Source: Buxus sempervirens
Lineage: Eukaryota; Streptophyta; Magnoliopsida; Buxales; Buxaceae
Assembly: GCA_947561395.2 (NCBI GenBank)
Contig: OX387187.1
Location: 20,999,829-21,063,828 of the forward strand
Reading direction: 5' to 3'
DNA: 64,000 nt
Under the pieces are notes generated by a model. That model was not told the DNA's origin and did no database searches. It worked only from the letters and a program-made list of their open reading frames with translations. Shown one piece after another: positions 11,194 through 21,864 of the stretch. A program made the translations under genes and the position numbers. Each line of letters starts with the position of its first letter. Position 1 is the first letter of the stretch.

Positions 11194-13626
11194 TGTGCGC
11201 ACCTAAACCTGGCCTAGATCGCACACCGGGCGCACTTTCAGTGCGTGCCTCGGGACATTCGGAGTCGCCACTGCCTGAGAGGTGCAGGCAGACATGGTGA
11301 TTGCCCTATTCGGGTCTAAGTCTGGTCTGCGGCTTATTAGAGATCTAGCTAAGTCCTCGGTTACGCCCAGGGAAGCCCTAAGACACCCCGGCCCGCCCCG
11401 TCGGTTTGACGGGTCCCTCGGGTCTCCCTGGTTTTTGAGTCAATTTCACCCTTCCTAGACCAACATGCTGTTTATTGGGTCTAGTGGGGCCCTCTGAAGG
11501 TGTCGGTCCCTTTTACTTTGATTTTATCTTTTTATTTAGTGAAGTGAAGTGGGTCGGACCCGGGTCCCGTTGGAAGACCCGTGGGCTGCCATGGTTGGGC
11601 CTAGGGCCCAGTAGGGTTATTGGGTAACCCTTTTTTGGTTATTTATTAAATTAGACTATTTACACATGCAATGGGCTTAGCGGGCTTGGAGTTGGCCCAC
11701 TAGCCAAGGGTCAAGTGGCCTGGGCCTGTTTATGGAAAACGGGCCGGGTATGGGCCGGTCAAAATGTGGGCCACTCATGTGGGCCCAAGGGGGTCTTGGT
11801 GGGCCCATCTAGGCCCACAGTCCAAAAATGGACTTAAAGAAGTCCAAGTTACTCATTGGGTCGGGTTTTAAGTTTTCGGGTCAGACCAAATCCAATCGAG
11901 CCAAAAATTGTGTTTTTTAAGTTATTTTTGTAATTGCTCGTATTTGCCATACGGGCTGGCTTTACCCGTAAATGCGATACGGGTCAACCTACCCGTACAG
12001 AAAATACGGACACACCCAACCCGTACTGTATTTACGGGCACACCTAGTTTGCATCTTTTTGTGCCAACTTTGCTTGGGATCAGTCCGACTATCATCTTGG
12101 GGTCTCCAGAAACTTCTGCAGAGATTTCCAACTTATTTACAGTGACAAACATGTCTTGTTTTCAACCTTGTATCGCCTCTTTCTTTGGCGTTCATCGAAA
12201 GGAATAGTCTTCTTCTTTTTGCCACTTTTTGGGATCCTTCTTCTTCATGCACGATCATAACCAATGAGAATAGGAAAGGAGGGATCAGAATTTGGGATAC
12301 AACAGATTTGTTTCATGATTACATTGCCTTGAAGATCATGTTAATCCAAGTAACCTTTTAGGCTTTTGTAAAGCTAACTTCCTTCTTTCATGTAAGGTCT
12401 CCCTCTCACCATGGGGAGACCAAAGCCATCCAAAACAGATCACATGTGAGGAGAAAGAGAGGGAAGAATAGATAATAAACAAGGTTTATAAGAAAAGATC
12501 AAATTTAATGCATATGAATTGTCATGTTACCAAATAGGCTTTCTTGCCATTACCTTTTCTTTAGTGTGTTGATTCCCCGAGGATTCCGGCAGCGCTTCCG
12601 CATCCCTGTCAGTTTTCCAAGTTGGTTCTGAAAGGGGTTTGTTGGGGTTCTTGCATTAAGGGGAATGAGAGGGAAGGGTGAGACAGGGTTTCATGGCAGC
12701 ACAAGGGTATTTCGGGTATTTTGGGGCTTGGTATTAGGAGTGGCAGGATTGGAGCAGAGGTTGGACGTGCAAACAGCAAGGAAGGAGGGGGGAGAAAGGC
12801 CTTGGGCGTTGCTTGTTGAAATGAGGGGGGTGGCCTCTCTATTTATAGGCAAAAATGGGCGTGCCCGTATTTGAAGTACAGGCATGCCTTGCCCGTACTT
12901 CAAGTACGGCGTGCCTTGCCCGTAATTCAAATACGGGCGAAAAACGCACATTTGCAAATCTCGCAGAATCGTCCGTACGGGACGCGTGTCCCGTCATACA
13001 GTGACGCACGTCCTCTTCTAGAAGCTTGCCCGTATTTTAAATACGGTCATGCCCTGCCCGTAATTGAAATACAGTCCAGCACGTTTTTAAAATGTCTGGA
13101 TTTCAAACATTTATTCAATTCGGTTTTTTGCAAGATTTTCATTCGATTTTTCCGATTATTTTATTAAAAAGCGAGATTCTATTTATTAAAATATTAATAA
13201 ACACATTTATTTTATTTATTTTATTGGTTTATTCCATTTTTTGCTGCCTTTTTGCCACATTGGCAGTTTTTCTAAAACTTCAACTGCTCATAACTTCTTC
13301 GTCCGGTGTCCGATTTCAGCAAGCTTAGTGTCATTGGAACCGGCTCGTAACCACCTATCCATTAGGATCAAATTTGGAAGCTGAATTGGGGTCGAGCCAA
13401 AAGTCAACTTTTTGCTCCCCAAAAGTTTGACCAGCTCATATCTTTCTCATCTGGACTCCGATTCCAGCAAATTCAGTTGCGTTGGAACCTTGTCGAAATA
13501 CCTTTTTCAATGAGATGAAGTTTGATGGCCAAATTTACTTGAATCAAAAAGTCAATTTTTTGACCCCCTCAGGGTTTGACTTTTCATTTTTCATTATTTC
13601 GGGGGTGCAAAAATCAGGTGCTAACA
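11194..13626 (-). repeat. 5' LTR of the gag-only element
   Basis: The 2433-bp partner of 217-2647. The TATA-like box lies at about 12838-12849 (minus strand), the palindrome cluster upstream of it at about 12859-13080, and the tRNA-Arg-like GGAGTCGCCA at 11261-11270. In element sense the LTR begins TGTTAGCACC at 13626. Confidence 0.92.
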
Positions 13627-16600
13627 CTTATTGTAAGCCTTGACCATTCTCTTCTGATGTAATTGGCCATGACAAAGCGCCTTTAAACGCTTTTCCTCTA
13701 TCAAGTTGAGTTGATCATGTCTTGACTGTATCCATTCAGCTTCTTCCAATTCTGCTTCCATTAGTACTCTCAGTGATGGGATCTCAACTTCTACTGGTAA
13801 AACTGCTTCCATTCCATAAACCAAGGAATACGGAGTTGCCCCAGTAGAAGTCCAGATTGAAGTTCTGTATGCATGTAGAGCAAGCGGTAGCATTTCATGC
13901 CAATCTCTGTAACTTACTACCATCTTCTGAATTATTTTCTTTATATTCTTATTTGCTGCTTCTACTGCCTCATTCATCTTTGATCTGTACGGAGTTAACT
14001 TGTGTTGGGTGATCTGAAACTGTTCACACATCTGCTTCATGTCTTTGTTCTTAATATTGGAAGCGTTGTCTAATACTATGGTATTTGGCAGACCATAGCG
14101 ACAAATGATATTGTGCTTCAAAAATTTAAAAACATGGTTCCTTGTGCTATTTGCATATTAAGCAGCTTCTACCCACTTGATGAAGTAATCGATTGCTATG
14201 AGAATAAATCTGTGTCCATTCGACGCCTTTGGAGAAATCATCCCAATGACATCAATGCCCCACATAGAGAAAAGCCATGGTGATGTCATGTTGTGCAACT
14301 CACTCGGTGGTGCATGCTTGTTATCAGCATATATTTGGCACAAATGACACCTTTTGATGTGTATACAGCAATCGTGCTCCATTGTCGACCAGTAATATCC
14401 CAATCGCAAAATTTTCTTTGCAAGCATGTGCCCACTCATATGTGGCCCACGAACGCCTCCATGCACTATCTCAATCAACCTTTCTGACTCAGCCTTGGTG
14501 ACACATCTAAGTAGGACATCATTGTGTGATCTTTTACATAATTGCCCACCACTTAGTAGAAATTGTCCTACTAATCTCTGTATTACCCTTTTCTCAGTAG
14601 AAGTATCACTTTCTGGAAGACTCCGATCCCTCAAGAAGTTTCTAATATCATGAAACCATGGTACTTCTTCTTCTTGTACTCTTTCCAGAACAAGACAGTA
14701 ATCTGGTTTATCTCTAACTTCAATTTCGAGTGGTTTGATATCTACTCCTTCTGGAATACTGACCATTGAGGCCAATGTCGCCAAAGCATCCGCAAATTGA
14801 TTCTTGGATCTTGACATATAATTGAAGGAAATTCGAGTAAATTTGGTGATCATTTCTTCCAAATACTGGTGATACGAGATCAATTTGTGATCTTTGGTTT
14901 TCCATTCACCAGTTGTTTGGAAGATGATAAGACTTGAATCCCCGTATACATCAAGTTCCTCTACCTCATGATCTAGAGTGGTTTGCAGCCCAATTATACA
15001 TGCTTCATACTCTGCAATATTGTTTGTGCACTAAAATCTCAACTTCACTGTGATTGGGATATGTGAACCATCCGACTTTACCAAAACTGCCCCGATTCTG
15101 TTTCCATTCATATTTGAAGCCCCATCAAAGAACATCTGCCAAGAGTCTTTACTTTCTTCTTCTTCAACAAACAAAATTGCCTCGTCAGGAAAGTTTGCCT
15201 TAAGAGGCTGGTATTATGTTAAAGGATGCACCGCTAGATGATCGGCAATTGCTTGACCTTTAATCACCTTCTGAGTGATGTATGTAAGGTAAAATTATGA
15301 AAGCAAAAGCTGCCACTTCGCTGTCCTACCAGTTAACGCCGGCTTCTCAAACAAGTACTTCAAAGGGTCCATTCTGGATATTAATAACGTGGAATGACTG
15401 AGGAAGTAATGTCTCAGTCATTGAGTTGCCCATATTAAAGCACAACAGGTCTTTTGTAAAGGAGAATACTTTGCATCATATTCCGTGAACTTCTAACTTA
15501 GATAGTAAATTGCTCTTTCCTTTCTGCCAATCTCATCATGCTGCCCCAAGACACACCCCATCGACGTCTCCAAAACTGAAAAGTATAGAATTAGTGGTCT
15601 TCCCGGAATTAGCAGCACTAGAATAGGTGGATTCAGCAAATATTCTCTTATTTTATCAAAGGCCTGTTGGCAATCATCATTCCAAACTGTTGGGTTGTTC
15701 TTCCTTAGAAGCTTGAAAATTGGTTCACAGATAGCAGTGAGCTGTGCAATGAACCGACTTATGTACTGAACCCTTCCAAGAAAGCCACGAATCTCCTTCT
15801 CCGTTCTAGGTAGTGGCATTTCGATAATCGCCTTTGCTTTAGCAAGATCAATCTCAATTCCCCTTCTGCTTACTATGAATCCCAATAATTTTCCTGACGT
15901 AGCCCCAAAGACACATTTTGCTGGGTTAAGCCTTAAACTGTACTTCTTGAGTCAGTCAAACACCTTTTTTAAATTGATCAAGTGGTCCTCTTCTTCATGA
16001 GATTTGGCAATCATATCATCCACATAGACATCCATCTCATTGTGGATCATATCATGGAAAAGTGCTGTCATGGCCCGCTGACAGGTTTCCCCGGCATTCT
16101 TAAGCCCAAATGGCATGACCGTGTAGTGGAAGGTACCCCAAGGCGTAATAAATGTTGTCTTCTCCTGATCTTCTTCTGCCATCTTAATCTAATTGTACCC
16201 GGAGAAGCCGTTCATGAACAAGAACAAGTTATGTATAGCAGTGTTGTCGATGTGTGGAAGAAGGAAATCATCCTTAGGCCTTGCCTTATTTAGATCTCTG
16301 TAATCCACAAACATCCTGACTTTTCCATCCTTCTTTGGTACCGGCACTATATTTGCGAACCATTCAGGGTACGTGGAGACTGCCAAAAATCCTGCTTTGA
16401 ATTACTTAACCACTTCATCTTTGACCTTCAGTGTCCATTCAGGTTTCAATCTTCTCAACTTCTACTTAACAGGCTTAACTCTTGGCAGAATTGGTAGCAT
16501 GTGCACAACCATGTCCATATCCAATCCTGGCATATCCCGATACGACCATGCGAACACATCCATATAATTTTCTAAGAATCGTGACATTTCATCATGTTGC

Positions 16601-16700
16601 ACATCAGACAGGCATATACCAATCTTCACCATTTTTGGGTCATCTTCAGTCCCCAAATTTATTGAGATGGTCTCTTCAATATTATGTTGAACACCTTTTT
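13627..16700 (-). other. Fossil pol region: reverse transcriptase, RNase H, integrase
   Basis: Reverse transcriptase wording includes PVPKKDGKVRMFVDYRDLN, MPFGLKNAGETCQRAM and the catalytic-type YVDDMI. After it come SRRGIEID.AK..AI and GFLGRVQYISRF, typical of gypsy RT connection. Integrase wording includes a Cys/His zinc part (HIKRCHLCQIYAD), WGIDVIGMISP, and ANKNIKKIIQKMV / TPYSLVYGMEAVLPVE. This assigns the element to the Tat branch of Ty3-gypsy. Confidence 0.88.
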
Positions 16701-17639
16701 CATGACGCTCTATTGATATGAAATTTCTTTCAAAGGGTCTTCTTCTTCGGCCTCGGTCTCTTCTTCGATCCCCATTAAGTCAAAGTCAAGCTCAAGGTCG
16801 AAGTCATATTCAACTTGATCCAATTCCGTTTGCTTATATGGTTCATAAGTGGTTAGGAACTTTTTGAAGAACTTAAATTTTCTAGAAAAAATAGAAAAAT
16901 CTTTTTTGGTTTTTTGAGAGCCTTCAGATAAAGCTTTTCCTGAAGATGAAGGCTCATTAAAACCTTCAAGAAAAGGGCATTCCACTAATGGAGTTTCTTT
17001 TGGAGGGCGCGTGTTTGCCAACCAAACACAGCTTCAAAGGTAAGGGAAGTTTCCTCCCAATTTTTCAAAATAAACTCTTTTGGAGCAGGTGAAATAGTGC
17101 AAGCCTACTCCTCAAGTTCAGAGTCCGATGCCATCATCACCGGATAAACTATACAGCCATTTTCTACTGTGGGGCTCAATCCAGATATGACCTCATCCAG
17201 AACTTTTACTGCTGCCCAGTCAATGAAGGGTATCCCATCTTTATCTGCTTCTTCTGCTCTTTTGCCTTCAGCCATGGCAAAGAAAGCCCCAACATCCTCG
17301 GAGAAATCCCGCTGCTGTTTTAGCTGTGGCCCAGGCTCGCCCATTGTTTCAAGTGAAGAAGGTGGGATGTAAGGCTTTTTGAAAGGGTTAAAATTGAAAT
17401 ATGGAGGTTTTGAGTGACCATGGAGAGGAGACAGTTGAATCGTATGAGAAGATTTTGGAAAAGTTTCCCTTAAATGAGGGAATTTTTTTTGAACTTTTTT
17501 CTCTGCATTCCCTTCTTCTGTCTGCTTCTGCCTTCTCCATTTCCCTGGTTTCATTCCCAGTCCTACTTTAGGGACTAGTTTCTTCACCCTTATCAGCTCT
17601 AACCTCCCTTGCAAGTTAACTCCCAAACCTTTCGTTGGA

Positions 17640-18380
17640 TGGAAATCCTATTTTCTCAGCACTTTTTCCACCATCTTTTCAGCACTGGTCATTATTTCCT
17701 TCTGATCCTCACACCCTCCAAGTATGAAATTTACAGTTTCAAATTGGAAAGAGTGAAATGCAATTTTGTCTGCAATCATTTCAATGTTTATATAGGGTAC
17801 ATCAGGAGACACTATGGGAAGAATCAAATTCTCAGCTAGGACCGTTATCACCTTTTGCACTCGTATGTATTTCACTCTTTGGTGGAGGGTAGATGGTATA
17901 GCCCTAACCGTGTGTATCCACGGCCTTCCTAGGAGTAGGTTGAAGACCGCCAATATATCTATCACTTCGAATGTGATACTGAAGATATATGGTCTAATAG
18001 TGACCGGTAGTTCAACCTCCCCTAGGGAATGTGTTTTGGAGCTATCAAAAGCCCTTTATGATTCTCCCATTCTGTTTAATTTTGTTTTGTTCCAAACCGA
18101 GTTTTACAAATGTAATCAACGGGCTAACATTCAAAGCCGACTAGTTATCTATCAAGACCCGCGCCACCATGCTACCTTTGTAAAGCACAGTTATGTGCAA
18201 AGGATCAACATGGTGGTATCCAGCTGGGCTAATCTCGGTTTCAAAAAATGATATGACATTGTGTGAAAGAATTTGCCCAACCATCCTACCAAGTTGGTCT
18301 GGTTCAATGCTTTTAGGCACATGTGCGCCTTGAAGTACCCTTAATAAAGAATCCCTATTCTTTTCAGAATTAAGCAATAA
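17640..18380 (-). other. Fossil protease region of the outer element
   Basis: Minus-strand wording such as LLGRPWIHTVRAIPSTLHQ and YHHVDPLHITVLYKGSMVARVLIDN is typical of the aspartic protease region of plant Tat/Ogre elements. The stretch 18.4-19.0 kb between it and Gag is Lys/Glu- and Pro-rich linker. Confidence 0.75.
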
Positions 18381-19079
18381 TCCCAGTATTGAAATCTAGG
18401 CAGGGACTTTATTTAACTGATCGACAATATTAAATTCATTCTTGTTTATGATTTTGACGAGGTCAGCAACCTCACTGTCAATTGCCTGAGGAATATCCTC
18501 CTCTACCTTTGCCTTTCCCTTTACTTTCCTCTCTTCTTCAGCTTTTTTCTTCTCCTTCTCAGTTTCCTGTTCTTTTTGCTTCTTTCCTTCTCCTACATAT
18601 CTTACCGACCTCATCATGAGGTTCACCTCTTTCTTGTTTTCCCTTTCAACCGCCGGAATTGTGGTTGTGAAGCCTTTACTATAATTTCATGGTACAGCTG
18701 ATTCAGAATAAGAAGGTTTCGGGACATTTATCACAAGTGGGGGAAGTTTGGACTTGGATGAAAAGCAGATTTAGGAATATCATGAGTAGAAGGAACATCT
18801 ATAACCATGGGTGGAAGTTGCTTTGGAGCTTGTGGTTGAGATGATCTTGAAGCTAAAGGGGATAAAGAAGTAACTGAAGCGGTAATATGGTCACAGTTGA
18901 TGACCAAGGGTGGTTTTGATGGAATAGATGGAAAAATAGTGGGTGGATTGCAGTTGATGATCAAAGGAGCTTTTGAAATATCCATCTAGGCCATGAGAGA
19001 GGAGACTTGGTTCAGAGAGGAATTAATATCCTCAGTAGCACGATCATTCCTTTTAGAAATCATGTTTATTTCTTTATCC

Positions 19080-20690
19080 TAATTTTCTCTATTAAAATAT
19101 ACCTTGACCATAGTCCCTATAAGAGAAATTAACTGAGAGGGGTCAAAGGTTATTTCATCAGAGAAAGTGACCCCTATAATATTAGATGAGCCTGCCCCAT
19201 GATGCTGGGGCAAAGGGTTTTGTCCAATGTCAGTTCTAGGAGGAGCGGAAGCCCCCGTATTGAAAGACAGGGTATTCTGGTCTATCAAATCCTGAATAAC
19301 GTGTTTCAATGGCCAACACTTGTCAGTAGGGTGCCCTGGTGCACCCATATGGAAATCACAAGTGGTGGAGGGATCAAAATTTCTCCCCTTTGATGCATTC
19401 GGATTTGGCTCTTTTAAAGTGACATACCCCACTTGCAATAGAGTGGGTAGAGATTGGGTTGGAGACATTGGGATAGAGGTAAAAACCATATTCCTTCTCA
19501 ATGCCATCCAGGCATCCCTTTCCTCCTTGGTAAAAACTCTTTTCTGGTTTGACTGTGTTGTTGGAACATTAACCCTTATGGGTGCTTGTTGGGTGGACTG
19601 AGTTGATGGCATTGGAGTGTGAAAAGGAGTGGAAACATTGATCTAGATAGGATTCTTGGGGACATATGGTTGTTGTACCATGTTCACCTCCCCCTCTTTC
19701 TTGTTCTCATTCTTCTTCATCCCGTTTCCCTTCTTCAGAGTGGAGTCCTGTTGACTGACCATGGCGGAATGATCAATTATCTTGCCAGATCTTATCCCAT
19801 CTTCAATCTGGTCAGCTACTTGTACCAAGGCAGCAAAATTGGTGGTAGTCTGTCCCACCAAGTGACTATAGAACAATTGCCCCAGTGTGCTAATGAATGT
19901 GGATATCATCTCCAGTTCCAACATAGGTGGCCTGACCTGAGAGGCAGTCTCCCTCCATCTCTTGGCATATTGCCTTACTGATTCATCTTTACCTTTACTC
20001 ATCCTCATCACGTCGTACCTGTCTAGCACGATTTTCGAGTTGAATTTGTATTGAGCCAAGAAAGCATCTGCCAAGTCCTTCCACCTTATCCTTCCATGAT
20101 CCAAGGTGGCAAACCACCTCAAAGCAGCTCCAGTTAAGCTCCTCTGGAAGAGCTGAATCAGTATGCTGTCATCCCAGCCAAACTGGTATAAAGCCCCGCA
20201 GTATAACTTCAAATGGCTCATTGGGCAACCCGTGCCATCATATTTATCAAAATCTGGGCATTTAAACTTGGCCAGTAGACATACATCGGGGTATAGGCAC
20301 AGGTCTTCGAAATTTGTGCCTCCAAATGCATCAACCCCTTTCACTTCCCTCAGCTCGTTTTGTATCATCTTCAGCTTATTCATGAACTTCTTTTCCATCT
20401 CCTCCCACATTTTTTCTTTTTCTTTTTCCTTCACCGATTCAGTTTCCTCCTCCCCGATCAGTATGGGTTTAGGAATTGGTTGGTGGAATTCAGGTTGTGG
20501 TGGGGTATTGGCTTGTGGTAGAGGTGCTTGGTGGGAAGTGGAGGCTTGGTTCTAAGCTTGGGCTTGCTGGGCCTGAGTTGCCAGTAAGTTTTCTAGTAAT
20601 TTTGCGAACCCCGCCACTTGCACCTGTAATTGAGTGAAGTCTTGAGCAAGAACAGTTGATTGATTCTCGGTAGGATTCATTGTGCGAGCC
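19080..20690 (-). other. Fossil Gag region of the outer element
   Basis: Gag core wording FDKYDGTGCPMSHLKLYC, LFQRSLTGAALRWFATLD, WKDLADAFLAQY and SVRQYAKRWRETASQV, then the Cys/His-type CDFHMGAPGHPTDKCW with LKHVIQDLIDQ. It is the same family as the Gag of the nested gag-only element but clearly diverged from it, so the two are relatives rather than copies. Confidence 0.85.
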
Positions 20691-20939
20691 CTTGATCTGG
20701 TCACGGGAGTAATGGTTGCAAGTATCCGGACACCTTGAAAAAGAAAACAAAAGAAACATATCAGTATCTTTTTGAATCATATCCACACACCTATGAATGC
20801 ATGTATGCAGGTTAAGTGAACATAAGTTTGGAGAGTTTTTATATCTTTTTGTTCCTTGTTTTTTTTTTTTTTTGAAATGGTTTAAAATTATCCCTCTTGA
20901 ATGGAGTTGGTTGGTACGAAAAAGACCAACCAGAAAAAT

Positions 20940-21650
20940 TGTTGGAATATTCTAGGGCTTCTAACATGTCCCACAAGATATAAATTGGAATCAAGGCTTC
21001 CAAAGCCTCCTGAAATTACACAGGCTTTTAGGAGCCTATGAAGGGTTCTAGAATCACGCAAGCTTCTAGAGGCTTATGAAGATAAAATTCTAAATTTCAA
21101 GCTTTTAGAGATCCTATGAGTTAAGAAATTACACAGGCTTCCTTAGGCCTATGAGATTTTGAAAAATCTGGAATTTCAAGCTTCCAGTGGTCCTATGAGT
21201 TAAGGAATTACACAGGCTTCCTTAGGCCCGTGAGGATTTCTTGGAATTACGCAGGCTTCCAAGGGCCTATGAGATTTTGAAAAATCTAGAACTTCAGGCC
21301 TCCAGTGGTCCTATGAATTTCTAAATTAAGGCTTTAGAAGGCCTATGAGATTAGGGAATTACTCAAGCTTCCCCAAGGCTTAAGAAAATTTGAAATTCAA
21401 AGGCTATTGGTGGCCTATGAAATCTGAAGTTTTTTTTTAAAGGCCTTCAGCTGTCCTATGAATTGATTTTCCAAAATTCTAAGGCTTTTAGATGCCTATG
21501 ATGAGTTTAATGGAATTGCTCAGGCTTCCAAGGGCCTATGAGGTTAAAAAATCTGAAATTCAAAGGCTTTCAGAGGCTTACGGAAATTTTGAGGAAAATC
21601 TAAAATTCAAAGGCTTTCAGATGCCTATGGTATTTTTTTTTTAACTTTCT
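20940..21650. repeat. Degenerate tandem repeat, about 40-bp units with GGCTT..AGAGGCCTATGA
   Basis: About 16 imperfect units, each combining GGCTTCCAAGGGCCTATGAG or a variant with an AATTACACAGGC or AAATTCAAAGGC phrase. Unit length and sequence drift strongly, so the array is old. It lies between the Gag end of the outer element and the solo LTR at 21865 and has no open frame of note. Confidence 0.75.
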
Positions 21651-21864
21651 TTAAAACTTTTGAGTTGAAAAAGAAACTCAAGCTGCATTAAGCAAGTTGA
21701 TTTTTAAATCTTTTATTTCTGATTTTTGAATTTTTTTTTATTTGCTTGGAATTTAATGGCTTCCAAGTGTCCCATTTGGGATTCCAAGGTTCCCAAAATA
21801 CCTATGGTTTGACAATCACATTGCTCTTTAAGAAAAGTCTTTTGAAAATTTTAAATATTCTTAT

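Larger units (their letters stand above)
217..13626 (-). mobile_element. Gag-only Tat/Ogre-like LTR retrotransposon (non-autonomous, TR-GAG-like), nested in the outer gypsy element
   Basis: The two ends are LTRs of 2431 and 2433 bp, both starting TGTGCGCACC and ending GGTGCTAACA on the plus strand. A perfect 5-bp duplication, CTTAT, flanks the element at 212-216 and 13627-13631. A purine tract lies next to the left LTR and a primer-binding site next to the right LTR, so the element reads on the minus strand. Inside there is Gag-type coding (about 6.6-8.7 kb), but I found no protease, reverse transcriptase or integrase wording. The space downstream of Gag is filled by tandem repeats and non-coding DNA. 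It must have relied on pol supplied by relatives such as the element it sits in. The LTRs differ by a few percent by eye (roughly 14 mismatches in the first 270 bp, fewer elsewhere), suggesting an age of the order of one to two million years at usual plant rates. The coding part is somewhat decayed; overall structure is whole. Confidence 0.9.
13627..20790 (-). mobile_element. Tat/Ogre-like Ty3-gypsy element, gag to integrase (right part of the outer element)
   Basis: Minus-strand coding in the order Gag, protease, reverse transcriptase, RNase H, integrase as one goes down in coordinate, which is the gypsy order. Rough parts: Gag 19.0-20.7 kb, protease 17.6-18.4 kb, reverse transcriptase and RNase H about 14.7-16.7 kb, integrase 13.63-14.7 kb. 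The copy is old and broken, with well over ten breaks. No 5' LTR with a matching primer site could be recognised to its right. It hosts the gag-only element 217-13626 in its integrase region. Confidence 0.88.
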
